A DNA stretch of 64,000 bases. Source: JAZMZS01 sp045120955. Lineage in GTDB: Bacteria > Bacillota > Clostridia > Oscillospirales > CAG-272. How positions within the stretch are numbered: position 1 is the first letter of the stretch; each line of letters opens with the position of its first letter. Shown piece by piece: positions 39,602 through 48,247 of the stretch. The notes beneath the pieces were generated by a model. That model did not search any database and was not told the DNA's origin. It was given only the letters and a program-made list of their open reading frames with translations. The stretch lies in contig JBGVFH010000010.1 in assembly GCA_045120955.1 (NCBI GenBank), positions 1 through 64,000 of the forward strand. Reading direction: 5' to 3'. Both the position numbers and the translations under genes were made by a program.

Positions 39602-41155
39602 TTAGTCCTCATCGAGCTCACGTGCAACCTCAGATGCCTGAGTCTCAGGGTCAAAGTTATACATCGGCTCGATATTCTCGCCATTGCTTCTCTTAAGATA
39701 GTTCTTCGTGATTTTAACAACAAGAGGAGAGAGTGCAAGAACACCGATAAGGTTGGGGATCATCATAAGACCGTTGAAGGTATCCGAGATATCCCATGCA
39801 AGAGAGGATGTAAGGATAGCACCGAAGATAACGGTACAAACGTGGATGATACGGAAGATAAACGTGGTCTTAGCACCGAAAAGGTACTCCCATGCCTTAG
39901 AGCCGTAATGAGACCAGCCAAGAACTGTAGTAAATGCAAAGAGGAACATGGCGATAGCGATAAACTTCTCTCCAATTCCGCCCCAAGAGAATACGGAGTT
40001 GAATGCACCTCCAACGAGAGTAGCGTCGGTGTAACCTTCTGCTATCTCACCTGTCAGAACGTTGAATACACCGCCGTCAAGACCGCCTGCAGTAAGAACA
40101 ACAAGTGCGGTCATAGTGCAGACAACCATAGTATCAGCGAATACCTCAAAAATACCCCACATACCCTGCTTTACGGGTTCCTTGATATTAGAGTTGGAGT
40201 GAACCATAACGGACGAACCGAGACCTGCCTCGTTCGAGAATACGCCGCGCTTAAAGCCCTGTGTAACGACCTTTCCGATAACGGCACCGATACCGCCTCC
40301 GACGAATGCCTCGGGCTTGAATGCGTTAACAAATATAGCCTTGAATGCGGGGATGATATTTGCGTAGTTAACACCGATAATTACAAGGCTGCCGAGAACG
40401 AAGAGAACCACCATGAAGGGAACGATCTTCTCTGCGACGTTTGCAATTCTCTTAAGACCGCCGAGGGTGATAAGAGCTGTGAGTGCCATGATAACAGCAC
40501 CGAGGATGATATTGTAGAGAGAAACTCCCGAAAATACCTCAACAGAGGAAAGAGCAGATACGTCAAAAGCAGAAGCTATGTTGGTAACTATCTTATTGAC
40601 CTGCCCCATGCTTCCGATTCCGAAGGAAGCAAGCATAGCAAAAATACAGAAAAGGACTGCGAGGAACTTTCCTACATACTTCATACCTTTTTTTCTGCCG
40701 AGACCGTCAGTGAGGTAGTACATAGCACCGCCCGACCACTCGCCGTTTGCGTTCTTACGGCGGTAGTAGATACCGAGGACGTTTTCTGCATAGTTGGTCA
40801 TCATACCGAAAAATGCAGCAACCCACATCCAGAATACAGAGCCTGCGCCGCCGATGCAAACAGCAGCGGCAACACCTGCGATGTTACCGGTACCTACGGT
40901 TGCAGCGAGTGCAGTACAAAGAGCCTGAAAGGGAGAGATAGAGCCCTTTTCCTTAGAATGCTTGATAACGTCCTTCTTGAAAAGAGAGCCAAGGGTATGC
41001 TTGAACCACATGCCGATGTGTGTAACCTGAAAAAACTTAGTAAGTACCGTAACGATGATACCCGTACCTACGAGAAGCAAAAGACCGAATGCGCCCCAGA
41101 CAACGCCGTTGATCTTACCGTTTACGCTCTCGATGGCTTGTAATATTGCGTCCAT
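39602..41155 (-). CDS. Na+:alanine/glycine symporter (AGCS family)
   Basis: Imports alanine or glycine with Na+. The 517 residues have about eleven hydrophobic helices and the family signature PFQALCTALAATVGTGNIAGVA (near residues 75-97), ENVLGIYYR, VFSNEAGLGSS and GWSHYGSKAWEYLFG. The long leader carries a tandem glycine riboswitch, which points to glycine as the regulating and probably transported amino acid. The C-terminus is an acidic cytoplasmic tail. It is monocistronic on the minus strand. Confidence 0.94.
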   Translation of the reverse strand: MDAILQAIESVNGKINGVVWGAFGLLLLVGTGIIVTVLTKFFQVTHIGMWFKHTLGSLFKKDVIKHSKEKGSISPFQALCTALAATVGTGNIAGVAAAVCIGGAGSVFWMWVAAFFGMMTNYAENVLGIYYRRKNANGEWSGGAMYYLTDGLGRKKGMKYVGKFLAVLFCIFAMLASFGIGSMGQVNKIVTNIASAFDVSALSSVEVFSGVSLYNIILGAVIMALTALITLGGLKRIANVAEKIVPFMVVLFVLGSLVIIGVNYANIIPAFKAIFVNAFKPEAFVGGGIGAVIGKVVTQGFKRGVFSNEAGLGSSVMVHSNSNIKEPVKQGMWGIFEVFADTMVVCTMTALVVLTAGGLDGGVFNVLTGEIAEGYTDATLVGGAFNSVFSWGGIGEKFIAIAMFLFAFTTVLGWSHYGSKAWEYLFGAKTTFIFRIIHVCTVIFGAILTSSLAWDISDTFNGLMMIPNLIGVLALSPLVVKITKNYLKRSNGENIEPMYNFDPETQASEVARELDED

Positions 41156-41220
41156 TGTAAAATGAACCTCCTAAAGAAATATTTTTCAACCGAATAAAAG
41201 CAGGCATACCTGCACCTTTC

Positions 41221-41299
41221 TCCCGCCTATCGCTTATTTGTCAGTTATCTACAAGCAAAACGGCTGGAACGATATTACGCATTCCCTATGCAACAAAAA
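41221..41299 (-). repeat. Terminator-associated intergenic repeat, copy D (in riboswitch leader)
   Basis: A diverged copy beginning, on the minus strand, directly after the T-tract of the riboswitch terminator: GTTGCATAGGGAATGCG, then AGCCGTTTTGCTTGTAG, ending with AGGCGGGA. It lies between the riboswitch expression platform and the symporter start codon, so it is part of the symporter mRNA leader. Confidence 0.7.
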
Positions 41300-41332
41300 T
41301 AATCACCGCTAACCTATCGGATAGCGGTGATT
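41294..41332 (-). terminator. Riboswitch-linked intrinsic terminator
   Basis: Minus strand: AATCACCGCTATCC..GGTTAGCGGTGATT then ATTTTTG. It lies about 45 bases after the second glycine aptamer and is the obvious expression platform for transcriptional control. Confidence 0.75.
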
Positions 41333-41376
41333 AAGAGAAGACATAGTATAAGTATGATCATTCATACAAAAAATAG

Positions 41377-41538
41377 ATCTGTCCTTTTGCCTGAGAGATT
41401 TGAGTCTGTCCCATTGCCCCTTCGGCATCCGCGTATAGCGGACTTCTCCAGATTGCTATCCGTCAGCAGTCTTCTTCTTGACGAAACCCGAGAGTGTAAC
41501 CCCTTTGGAAAGGCAATACAGCCTAATTTCCTGCTGAC
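41377..41538 (-). promoter_or_regulatory. Tandem glycine riboswitch
   Basis: Read on the minus strand, aptamer II (41453-41377) is closed by ATCTG/CAGAT, has GCCGAAGGGGCAA and ends CTCTCAGGCAAAAGGACAG, the hallmark of glycine aptamers. Aptamer I (41538-41462) is closed by GTCAGCAG/CTGCTGAC and contains CCAAAGGGGTTACACTCTCG, a diverged version of the same core. Order, linker and downstream AGCS symporter fit a glycine ON switch for uptake or efflux. Aptamer II is certain; aptamer I is diverged. Confidence 0.9.
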
Positions 41539-41569
41539 TTCATTTAGCGATTATTCGGTTTACCGATAT

Positions 41570-41598
41570 ATGATACTACTTTTAAAAGCAAAAATCAA
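41570..41598 (-). promoter_or_regulatory. Promoter of the riboswitch-symporter transcript
   Basis: Minus strand: TTGATT (41598-41593), 17 bases, TATCAT (41575-41570), placing the transcript start about 25 bases before aptamer I. Confidence 0.75.
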
Positions 41599-41659
41599 GT
41601 AGCAAGTGCAAATTTTTAAACGATTTTGAAACTTTTTGTTGTTTTTTGATGTCTTGTAA

Positions 41660-41768
41660 AACATCGGACAGCGCCCCGCCTCATCCTATCTCCTGCTGTT
41701 GTTTTCCTGTTACAGAAGCTGTGCAAAACGGCTAGTGAGGATCCGTGCAATTTCCTATGTGATAAAAA
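41660..41768 (-). repeat. Terminator-associated intergenic repeat, copy E
   Basis: Minus strand: begins after the T-tract of the mntR-type gene terminator with ATCACATAGGAAATTGCAC and continues GGATCC.CAC.AGCCGTTTTGC as in copy G, ending GGCGGGGCGCTGTCCG. Confidence 0.85.
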
Positions 41769-41827
41769 AACAGCTTTTCCCGTATCTCGCTCTATCATAA
41801 GCAAAGGCGGAAAAAAGCTGTTTTTCA
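41764..41827 (-). terminator. Terminator of the MntR-type regulator gene
   Basis: AAAAAACAGCTTTTTTCC on one side and GGAAAAGCTGTTTTTTT on the other form a long stem with a loop of about 30 bases on the minus strand, followed at once by repeat copy E. Confidence 0.75.
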
Positions 41828-41837
41828 TTTTTATCTT

Positions 41838-42209
41838 CTATTCTTTTATGCTCTGTGCATGGCGCTTTATAGCTTCGAAGCTCTGCTCGCTGAGCACGTG
41901 CTCTATGCGGCACGCATCCGATGCAGCCGTCTGCGGCTCAACTCCGATAGAAACGAGCCAGTTTGTTATCATAACATGGCGCTCATACATACGCTCTGCG
42001 ATATCGGCTCCCTTGTCGGTGAGGGTAATATACCCATCCTTACTCGTCTCGATATAGCCGTTTTCACGGAGATTTTTCATAGCGATGCTGACACTCGGCT
42101 TTGAAAATTCGAGCTCGTTTGCTATGTCGATAGAGCGCACCTCGCCCTTCTCCTTTTTCAGCATAAGTATGGTCTCAAGATAGTTTTCGGCAGATTCCTG
42201 TATTTTCAT
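41838..42209 (-). CDS. DtxR/MntR-type metal-dependent regulator
   Basis: Probable Mn2+ or Fe2+-responsive repressor. The 123 residues contain the DtxR helix-turn-helix (ESAENYLETILMLKKEKGEV, SIDIANELEFSKPSVSIAM) and a dimerisation/metal domain with ERHVMITNWLVSIG, ASDACRIEHVLSEQSFEAIK, whose His/Glu/Cys residues match the metal sites. There is no SH3-like third domain, as in MntR. No metal transporter is adjacent. The ABC exporter downstream of it in position is transcribed from upstream, so no link is shown. Confidence 0.9.
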   Translation of the reverse strand: MKIQESAENYLETILMLKKEKGEVRSIDIANELEFSKPSVSIAMKNLRENGYIETSKDGYITLTDKGADIAERMYERHVMITNWLVSIGVEPQTAASDACRIEHVLSEQSFEAIKRHAQSIKE

Positions 42210-42246
42210 GTTATCACCGTATTATCCTTGTATTATTTGTCTATAT

Positions 42247-42275
42247 ATTTTACCACACACAGCGCAAACTTGCAA
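42247..42275 (-). promoter_or_regulatory. Promoter of the MntR-type gene
   Basis: Minus strand: TTGCAA (42275-42270), 17 bases, TAAAAT (42252-42247). Confidence 0.65.
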
Positions 42276-42338
42276 GTAAACTTTTTGTAAAGTGTCGATA
42301 TACGTGCACTTGAGAAAATAAGGCATACTGTGTTTTTA

Positions 42339-44108
42339 TCATTCAACGGCAAACTGGCTGTTGTAAAGCTCGCTGTAAAAACCGCCGGCGGAAAGAAGCT
42401 CATCGTGTGTTCCCTGCTCGACTATATTTCCGTCACGCATAACAAGTATTAGGTCTGCTTCCTTTATCGTTGAAAGTCTGTGAGCAACGATAAACGAGGT
42501 CCTTCCCTTCATCATTTTTTCAAACGCTCTCTGGACTCTCAGCTCCGTCATTGTGTCAATAGACGAGGTCGCCTCATCAAGTATGAGCATCGGCGGCATG
42601 GAGAGCATCACTCTCGCAATACAGAGAAGCTGCTTTTGTCCTGCGGACAGATTTCCTCCTCCCTCATCTACATGAGTGTTGTAGCCGTCGGGCATACGCT
42701 TGATAAAGCTGTGTGCGTGAGCTTCCTTTGCCGCAGCAATCACCTGCTCGTCTGTAGCATTCGGACATCCAAAGGCAATATTATCACGCACGCTTCCCTC
42801 TCTCAGCCACGTATCCTGAAGCACCATGCCTATGTTTTCTCTCAGGTTTTCTCTGGGGATATCTCTTATATCCACGCCGTCTACCGTAATTTTGCCGCTC
42901 TTGACATCGTAAAAGCGCATAAGAAGGTTTATAAGTGTGGTTTTACCGCAGCCTGTAGGACCGACGATAGCGATACGCATACCGTCCTTTACCTTTACAT
43001 TAAAGTTCTCGATCAGCTTTTGCTCGGGCGTATACGAAAAGCATACGTCGGAAAATTCGACCTCGCCTTTTGCATGGCCGAGCGACTTTTCCGTCAGATC
43101 GGGGCTAAGCTCGCCTGCGTCGAGCAGTTCAAACACTCTTGCAGCTGATGCGAGCGAGTTTTGAAACTCTGTGATAACAGAGGTGATCTCGTTAAACGGC
43201 TTTGTATACTGATTTGTAAAGCTGAGAAATGACGAGAACATACCCACGGAAAGTGCCGCCGGATTTACAGCCGAAACTATACCTCCTGCAATGGCAACGC
43301 CTGCATATATACTGCTGTACATAAGACGTGTCGATGGGTTTACTGTGGAGGAATAGAAGGTCGCTTTCATCGCTGAGTCGGCAAGCTCGTTGTTTATCTT
43401 CTCAAACTCAGCCGCAGCCTCCTCCTCGTAGCCAAACGCCTTTACCACCTTGATACCGTCGAGCATCTGCTCGGTATATGCGGTAAGCTCGCCCCTCGTT
43501 TTTGACTGCTTTCCAAAGAAAATATATGTTTTTTTCGAAATAAAGTTCGCAATAAGGAACGAAGCAGGAGAGAGCAATACAACGACAAGCGTTATCCACA
43601 TATTTATCGAAAGCATAAAGCCTATCGTACCGAATATCGTCACAACACCCGAGAAAAGCTGGGTAAAGCCTATAAGAAGCCCGTCGCTTATCTGTTCGGT
43701 GTCGGTTATAACTCGGCTGAGCATATCACCCGTCGGATGCGTATCAAGATAGGATATCGGCAGCTTTTGTATCTTTGAAAAAGCGCTCTTGCGCAGATTT
43801 TTTACTACGCTGTAGGTGACGATATTGTTTATATGCGACATTACCCACTGTGTCAGCGCCGCTACCGCAATACATATGCAGATCTTGACGATTATTGCAT
43901 ACACCCCGTCAAAATCAACATACTCATCGCTGATACAGTCAACGGCATGACCCGTCAGTATCGGGATGTAGAGCGAGAGCATCGTAGCTGTAAGGGAAAA
44001 CAAAAGTATAAGTGCCACATGGAATTTATAAGGGGAGATAAGCTGTAAAATTCTCACTAACGTCCCCTTTCTGTTTTTGTTCTCGGAGACTTTTTTATTT
44101 TTCATCAC
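42339..44108 (-). CDS. ABC exporter half, catalytically complete subunit
   Basis: Half-transporter with six membrane helices (about 25-310) and an ATPase domain. The 589 residues contain Walker A GPTGCGKTTLINLLM, the signature LSAGQKQLLCIARVML, Walker B MLILDEATSSID with the catalytic Glu, and the H-loop VAHRLSTI. The signature has Ala in LSAGQ. The start overlaps the partner gene by 14 bases, so the two form a heterodimer. Here the Walker B Glu and switch His are intact; the partner lacks them. Substrate unknown, drug or lipid export is common for this type. Confidence 0.92.
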   Translation of the reverse strand: MMKNKKVSENKNRKGTLVRILQLISPYKFHVALILLFSLTATMLSLYIPILTGHAVDCISDEYVDFDGVYAIIVKICICIAVAALTQWVMSHINNIVTYSVVKNLRKSAFSKIQKLPISYLDTHPTGDMLSRVITDTEQISDGLLIGFTQLFSGVVTIFGTIGFMLSINMWITLVVVLLSPASFLIANFISKKTYIFFGKQSKTRGELTAYTEQMLDGIKVVKAFGYEEEAAAEFEKINNELADSAMKATFYSSTVNPSTRLMYSSIYAGVAIAGGIVSAVNPAALSVGMFSSFLSFTNQYTKPFNEITSVITEFQNSLASAARVFELLDAGELSPDLTEKSLGHAKGEVEFSDVCFSYTPEQKLIENFNVKVKDGMRIAIVGPTGCGKTTLINLLMRFYDVKSGKITVDGVDIRDIPRENLRENIGMVLQDTWLREGSVRDNIAFGCPNATDEQVIAAAKEAHAHSFIKRMPDGYNTHVDEGGGNLSAGQKQLLCIARVMLSMPPMLILDEATSSIDTMTELRVQRAFEKMMKGRTSFIVAHRLSTIKEADLILVMRDGNIVEQGTHDELLSAGGFYSELYNSQFAVE

Positions 44109-45837
44109 GCTCTATCTCCTCTCTCTGAAGCTGTGAGCTGCATATCTCACGATACACCTCGCAAGTACGCAAAAGCTCTCTGTGAGTGCCGAATCCCGCC
44201 ACTCTTCCGTCGTCAAGCACAACTATCCTGTCCGCACCTCTGACAGTTCCTACACGCTGTGAAACAATAAACACGGTCATATCTGCGCTGTATTCCTTTA
44301 TCGAAGCACGCAGTCTTGCGTCTGTTGCAAAATCGAGTGCGGATGCGCTGTCGTCAAGTATAAGTATGTCGGGACGTCTGACGAGCGCTCTCGCTATCGT
44401 AAGGCGCTGTCTCTGACCGCCCGAGAGGTTTTTGCCTCCCTGCTCTATCCTGTAGTCAAGCCCCTCGCCCTTCTCCTCAACAAAGTCGAGTGCCTGAGCG
44501 ACCTCAAGTGCCGTGTACATCTGCCAATCGTCCGCATCGCCCTTTCCCATGCGGAGATTGCTTCTTATATCTCCCGAGAAAAGCACCGCACGCTGTGCAA
44601 CTACCGCTACCCTTTCTCTGAGTGCCTTCGTATCAAGCTCGCACAACGGAATTCCGTTTATATATATTTTCCCGCTCTGAGGCTCATAAAAACGGGGAAT
44701 AAGGTTGACAAGTGTACTCTTTCCCGAGCCTGTGCCGCCGATAATGCCGATAGTTTCGCCCGCCTCTGCGCTAAAGCTGATGCCGTCTATCGCCTCGGAT
44801 GCCGCACCCGGATATGCAAAGCTTACGTTTTCAAAGCGTACGGACATACCATTGCCCTGTGCATCAAGCTTTTTTCCGCTGTGCTCGTCGCTTGACGGCT
44901 TTATGTCAAAGATAGAGTTTACACGGTTAAGGGATGCAAATGACTTTGACATAAGAATAATAAAGTTGACCAGCTTTACAAGCTCGACAAGGATCTGCGA
45001 CATATAGTTTACAAGTGCGATGACCTCGCCCCGGCTCAGTGCACCGCCGTCTACTCTCACCGCACCCGACCACAGCAAAAACACGGTTGCTGCGTTGATT
45101 ATCACAAAGGTAACGGGGTTGAGAAGTGCGGATATCTTTCCGACGAATATCTGCGCTCTGTAAAGCACGCCGTTCTCCTCAGCATACTTTTCGTCCTCGT
45201 TTTTTTGACGGTTAAAGGCACGGATAACACGCACGCCGCTGAGATTTTCCCTTGTCGAAAGCATTACTCTGTCAAGATGCGACTGCACCTTTTTATACAG
45301 AGGCATACAAACGATAGGAATCAAAAATACGACCGCAAGCAGCAGCAAAATGGTAATTACAAATATAACCGCTATCTTTGCGTCTACCGTAAATGCCATT
45401 ATCATAGCACCGAAAACCACAAAGGGAGAGCGCATAAACAGACGCAAAAACATATTTACACCGTTCTGCACCTGATTTATGTCATTTGTCATTCGTGTAA
45501 TGAGAGTAGAACAGCCTATCTCATCTATCTCACGGTACGTCAGAGAATTTATATGTGAGAACAGGTCTTTTCTCATAGCCGTTCCTACCGCTACAGCACT
45601 CTTGGCGGCAAAATACTGCGCCGTTATCGCACTGACAAAGCCGACCGCACCGAGCAAAATGAGCCAAAGCCCTATCTTGACTATGTATGCCGTGTCAGCG
45701 TTGCCTATTCCCGTATCGACCAGCTTTGCCACAAGCAGCGGAACAAACAGCTCAAACAACGCCTCGAGCATCTTGAACAAAGGTGCAAGCACATTCTCTG
45801 CCGGTTTTAGCTTCATGTATTTTAAAAATCGTTTCAT
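44095..45837 (-). CDS. ABC exporter half, degenerate-site subunit
   Basis: Partner of the following gene. The 580 residues have six membrane helices (about 15-300) and an ATPase domain with Walker A GGTGSGKSTLVNLIP and a canonical LSGGQRQRLTIARALV. Walker B, however, reads LILDDSASALD (Asp where the catalytic Glu is expected), and the H-loop is VSQRVGTV (Gln instead of His). This combination defines one non-hydrolysing nucleotide site, as in TM287/288 and LmrCD-type heterodimers. Copy F of the intergenic repeat lies in its upstream region. Confidence 0.93.
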   Translation of the reverse strand: MKRFLKYMKLKPAENVLAPLFKMLEALFELFVPLLVAKLVDTGIGNADTAYIVKIGLWLILLGAVGFVSAITAQYFAAKSAVAVGTAMRKDLFSHINSLTYREIDEIGCSTLITRMTNDINQVQNGVNMFLRLFMRSPFVVFGAMIMAFTVDAKIAVIFVITILLLLAVVFLIPIVCMPLYKKVQSHLDRVMLSTRENLSGVRVIRAFNRQKNEDEKYAEENGVLYRAQIFVGKISALLNPVTFVIINAATVFLLWSGAVRVDGGALSRGEVIALVNYMSQILVELVKLVNFIILMSKSFASLNRVNSIFDIKPSSDEHSGKKLDAQGNGMSVRFENVSFAYPGAASEAIDGISFSAEAGETIGIIGGTGSGKSTLVNLIPRFYEPQSGKIYINGIPLCELDTKALRERVAVVAQRAVLFSGDIRSNLRMGKGDADDWQMYTALEVAQALDFVEEKGEGLDYRIEQGGKNLSGGQRQRLTIARALVRRPDILILDDSASALDFATDARLRASIKEYSADMTVFIVSQRVGTVRGADRIVVLDDGRVAGFGTHRELLRTCEVYREICSSQLQREEIERDEK

Positions 45838-45910
45838 ATTAACTCCAATAACATTTGGTATGTCTCAAAAGCAGATCTATCATATTGCACTGCATTTTCT
45901 GCGTTGGGTA

Positions 45911-46019
45911 AAAAAACGGGCAGCGCCCGCACCCATCCTCCCGCCTATTGTATCTTTGGTTTTTCTTTAACTCAACCAAACGGCGGGGCGTAACTTCGCA
46001 ATTTCCTATGTGATAAAAA
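45911..46019 (-). repeat. Terminator-associated intergenic repeat, copy F
   Basis: The most complete copy. Minus strand: after the rpsT terminator T-tract it reads ATCACATAGGAAATTGCG, continues through CGCCCCGCCGTTTGG and TAGGCGGGAGGATGGG, and ends with GCGGGCGCTGCCCG and seven T, itself a small terminator-like hairpin. Length about 109 bases. Confidence 0.88.
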
Positions 46020-46058
46020 ACAACGCAACGGTGGGTCAACCGTTGCGCTTGTTTTTTA
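46015..46058 (-). terminator. Intrinsic terminator of rpsT
   Basis: Minus strand: AAGCGCAACGGTTGACC..ACCGTTGCG then TTGTTTTTT. Its T-tract is the junction with repeat copy F. Confidence 0.9.
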
Positions 46059-46319
46059 CGCCATAGCGTTAAGCTTCTTTGTAAACTGGCTCTTTTTGTG
46101 AGCTGCACAGTTCTTATGAATGTTTCCGCGAACAGCAGCCTTGTCAAGCATCTTTACTGCAGCTACATATGCTGCCTGTGCTGCTGCCTTGTCGCCTGCT
46201 TCAACCGCTGCTGTAAACTTCTTCATAGAAGTCTTGAGCTGTGACTTGAAGATCTGGTTCTGAAGTGTCTTGGCACTTATAACCTTTACACGCTTCTTTG
46301 CTGATTTGATATTCGGCAA
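46056..46319 (-). CDS. rpsT: 30S ribosomal protein S20
   Basis: Primary-binding small-subunit protein at the base of the 16S rRNA helix 44 region. The 87 residues start MPNIKSAKKRVKVISAKTLQ and are Lys/Ala-rich and helical, ending HKNCAAHKKSQFTKKLNAMA. AGGAGGTGTAGATCTT precedes the ATG. Monocistronic with promoter at 46407-46435. Confidence 0.97.
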   Translation of the reverse strand: MPNIKSAKKRVKVISAKTLQNQIFKSQLKTSMKKFTAAVEAGDKAAAQAAYVAAVKMLDKAAVRGNIHKNCAAHKKSQFTKKLNAMA

Positions 46320-46406
46320 GATCTACACCTCCTTACGAATTTTATAGAAAGCGAATAGCGCCTGAGAGGATGCGCTGTATTTCGCTGCACACTATCACAG
46401 TTACTT

Positions 46407-46435
46407 ATGTTAACACAAATCAAAGATAATTTCAA
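46407..46435 (-). promoter_or_regulatory. Promoter of rpsT
   Basis: Minus strand: TTGAAA (46435-46430), 17 bases, TAACAT (46412-46407). It leaves a leader of about 85 bases. Confidence 0.75.
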
Positions 46436-46493
46436 GTAGTTTGCGAAAAAAAGTTTGCGATATTTTAATTTTTCTTCCTCATCGGTGCTTTTC

Positions 46494-47669
46494 TTACTTT
46501 TTATACCCGATAAGTGTCGATGCTCCCTTTTTCAGCGCCTCTATAAACACCTGAGCCTCCTCGAGCGTATTCTCTCTTGACAGGCTCACTCTTATCGTTC
46601 GGTCTGCTGCATCGGGGGAAATGCCGAAAGCTGCAAGAGCAGGGCTTGTCTGCTTTGAATGAGAGGAGCAGGCAGAACCGCTGGAAACGTATATGCCTTC
46701 GGAGGAGAGGAAGTGCAGCATCGTCTCGCTTTTGATATTCGGGGTGGTGATGCTGATTATATACGGGACATGGTTTTTCGGTCGGTTGACGCAAAATCCC
46801 GCAAGCTCGCTGTCCGCTTCTATATGAGAGCAGATACATTCGTATATCTGCCTTGCTTGTTCATTAAACTGCGGCATCATCGCACGGCTCTCGCAGGCAG
46901 CCGCGGCAAATCCCGCTATATATGCGCTGTTCTCCGTACCTGCTCTCACCTCATACTCCTGTCCGCCTCCGTATATCACAGGCGAGAGCAAACGGCGCTT
47001 GAATATATTCGGATTTACCAAAAGTGCGCCGATACCCTTAGGTCCGTGTATTTTATGAGCGCTAATGCTGATAAGGTCCGCTCCGAGCGTATTTGCGTTT
47101 ATCATGACCTTCAGATATGCCTGCACGCAGTCGCAATGGCATACCGCATCGGGAGCGGCTGCTTTTACTCTGGCAAATGCACTTTTCACGTCATAAAGTG
47201 CGCCCGTTTCGTTGTTTACCGCCATAAACGAACACAGCACGACACGGCTGTCAAGCACCGAGGAAAGTGCCTCCATGTCTATTGCTCCGCCTTTTGTGGG
47301 AATTACCGCAATCTCAAAGCCCTCCCGCTCTAGCTGCTCGGCACATTTTCTCACCGACGGATGCTCTCCGTCGCCGACGAGCATTTTCGGGCGGAAGTGC
47401 CACGATTTTGAGCGACCGACTCCGAGCAATGCGAGGTTGTTCGCCTCGCTTCCGCTTGCGGTAAATACCAGCCTATGCTTTTGCGTATCCGTGCAAAGAG
47501 TCGAGAGGATGTCCGCACGACAGCGCTCAAGCAGCTTGTGCGCTTCGTGTCCTGCGCTGTGAAGAGATGACGGGTTTGCGTATATCTGTCCGAGCGTGTT
47601 GCTTATCGCTCGGATACACTCCTCCGACGGTCTGGTAGTCGCCGAGTTGTCAAAATATATTTCTCTCAT
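46494..47669 (-). CDS. Cysteine desulfurase (NifS/IscS type)
   Basis: PLP enzyme that takes sulfur from cysteine for Fe-S clusters or tRNA thiolation. The 391 residues contain YFDNSATTRPSEECI (start), TASGSEANNLALLG, CDCVQAYLK, SISAHKIHGPKGIGALLV with the PLP lysine, and VSSGSACSSHSKQTSPAL with the catalytic Cys on the mobile loop. The loop is of the long class I type. In clostridia a desulfurase of this kind is often followed by thiI; here the next gene on the strand is rpsT, so the sulfur acceptor is not apparent. Confidence 0.92.
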   Translation of the reverse strand: MREIYFDNSATTRPSEECIRAISNTLGQIYANPSSLHSAGHEAHKLLERCRADILSTLCTDTQKHRLVFTASGSEANNLALLGVGRSKSWHFRPKMLVGDGEHPSVRKCAEQLEREGFEIAVIPTKGGAIDMEALSSVLDSRVVLCSFMAVNNETGALYDVKSAFARVKAAAPDAVCHCDCVQAYLKVMINANTLGADLISISAHKIHGPKGIGALLVNPNIFKRRLLSPVIYGGGQEYEVRAGTENSAYIAGFAAAACESRAMMPQFNEQARQIYECICSHIEADSELAGFCVNRPKNHVPYIISITTPNIKSETMLHFLSSEGIYVSSGSACSSHSKQTSPALAAFGISPDAADRTIRVSLSRENTLEEAQVFIEALKKGASTLIGYKK

Positions 47670-47681
47670 ATTCGGGCATCC

Positions 47682-48224
47682 TTATACCTTGAAGCTGAAA
47701 TAATCGAGTATAAATTCAACCTCGGTCTCGTGCGTCTCATAAAACTCCTCGGTGGAGGTGTAGGTGAAAACGTATATTCTCTGACCGTATACACACAGCA
47801 CCTGCATGAACTTGTAGCTTTCTCCCATGACGTCGGCACTGAAAACATACTTTTTAGCCTTCTCTGTGCCAAGCTCGGTGTCGATATCTCTTGAAGTGAC
47901 ATTAATATTGTCATATATCTCGCCGTATGACTCAAGCAGACTCTCGAAATACTGCTCGGGAGTGTCAAACTGTCCGTTGAGCTGTGATGACATGACAGAA
48001 ATGTTTGATTTGTCACCGCTCGTTCCGTTGGCAACTGCACTGACATAGCCGTTCTGGCTTGCAACTGTCCATTCGGAGGGCACTTCGAGATTAAAATCGT
48101 TGATATCCGTGGATATGATCTTAAATCCCATGTGCGCCTCGCCCGAAGATGAGCATGACGAAATTGACAGGCAAACAGCTATACACATAACGAGTGTAAG
48201 AATAACAGATATGATCTTTTTCAT
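47682..48224 (-). CDS. Putative lipoprotein of unknown function
   Basis: The 180 residues start with a lipoprotein signal peptide (KKIISVILTLVMCIAVCLSI, lipobox ISSC, Cys24 or nearby) followed by a compact domain (INDFNLEVPSEWTVASQNGY, SNISVMSSQLNGQFDTPEQY, TYTSTEEFYETHETEVEFIL). The pattern 'ExPSxW' and the final 'F..IL.SF' resembles PsbP-like/DUF1795 lipoproteins known from Firmicutes; this is a fold-level impression only. It sits 12 bases upstream of the desulfurase gene and may be co-transcribed. Confidence 0.8.
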   Translation of the reverse strand: MKKIISVILTLVMCIAVCLSISSCSSSGEAHMGFKIISTDINDFNLEVPSEWTVASQNGYVSAVANGTSGDKSNISVMSSQLNGQFDTPEQYFESLLESYGEIYDNINVTSRDIDTELGTEKAKKYVFSADVMGESYKFMQVLCVYGQRIYVFTYTSTEEFYETHETEVEFILDYFSFKV

Positions 48225-48247
48225 TTTTTTATCCTTGTTTTTATTTT

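Noticed and set aside
39842..41143. Plus-strand frame of 433 residues
   Set aside because: It is the antisense shadow of the Na+/alanine-glycine symporter; composition is Cys/His/Asn-rich without motifs and no start signal is present.
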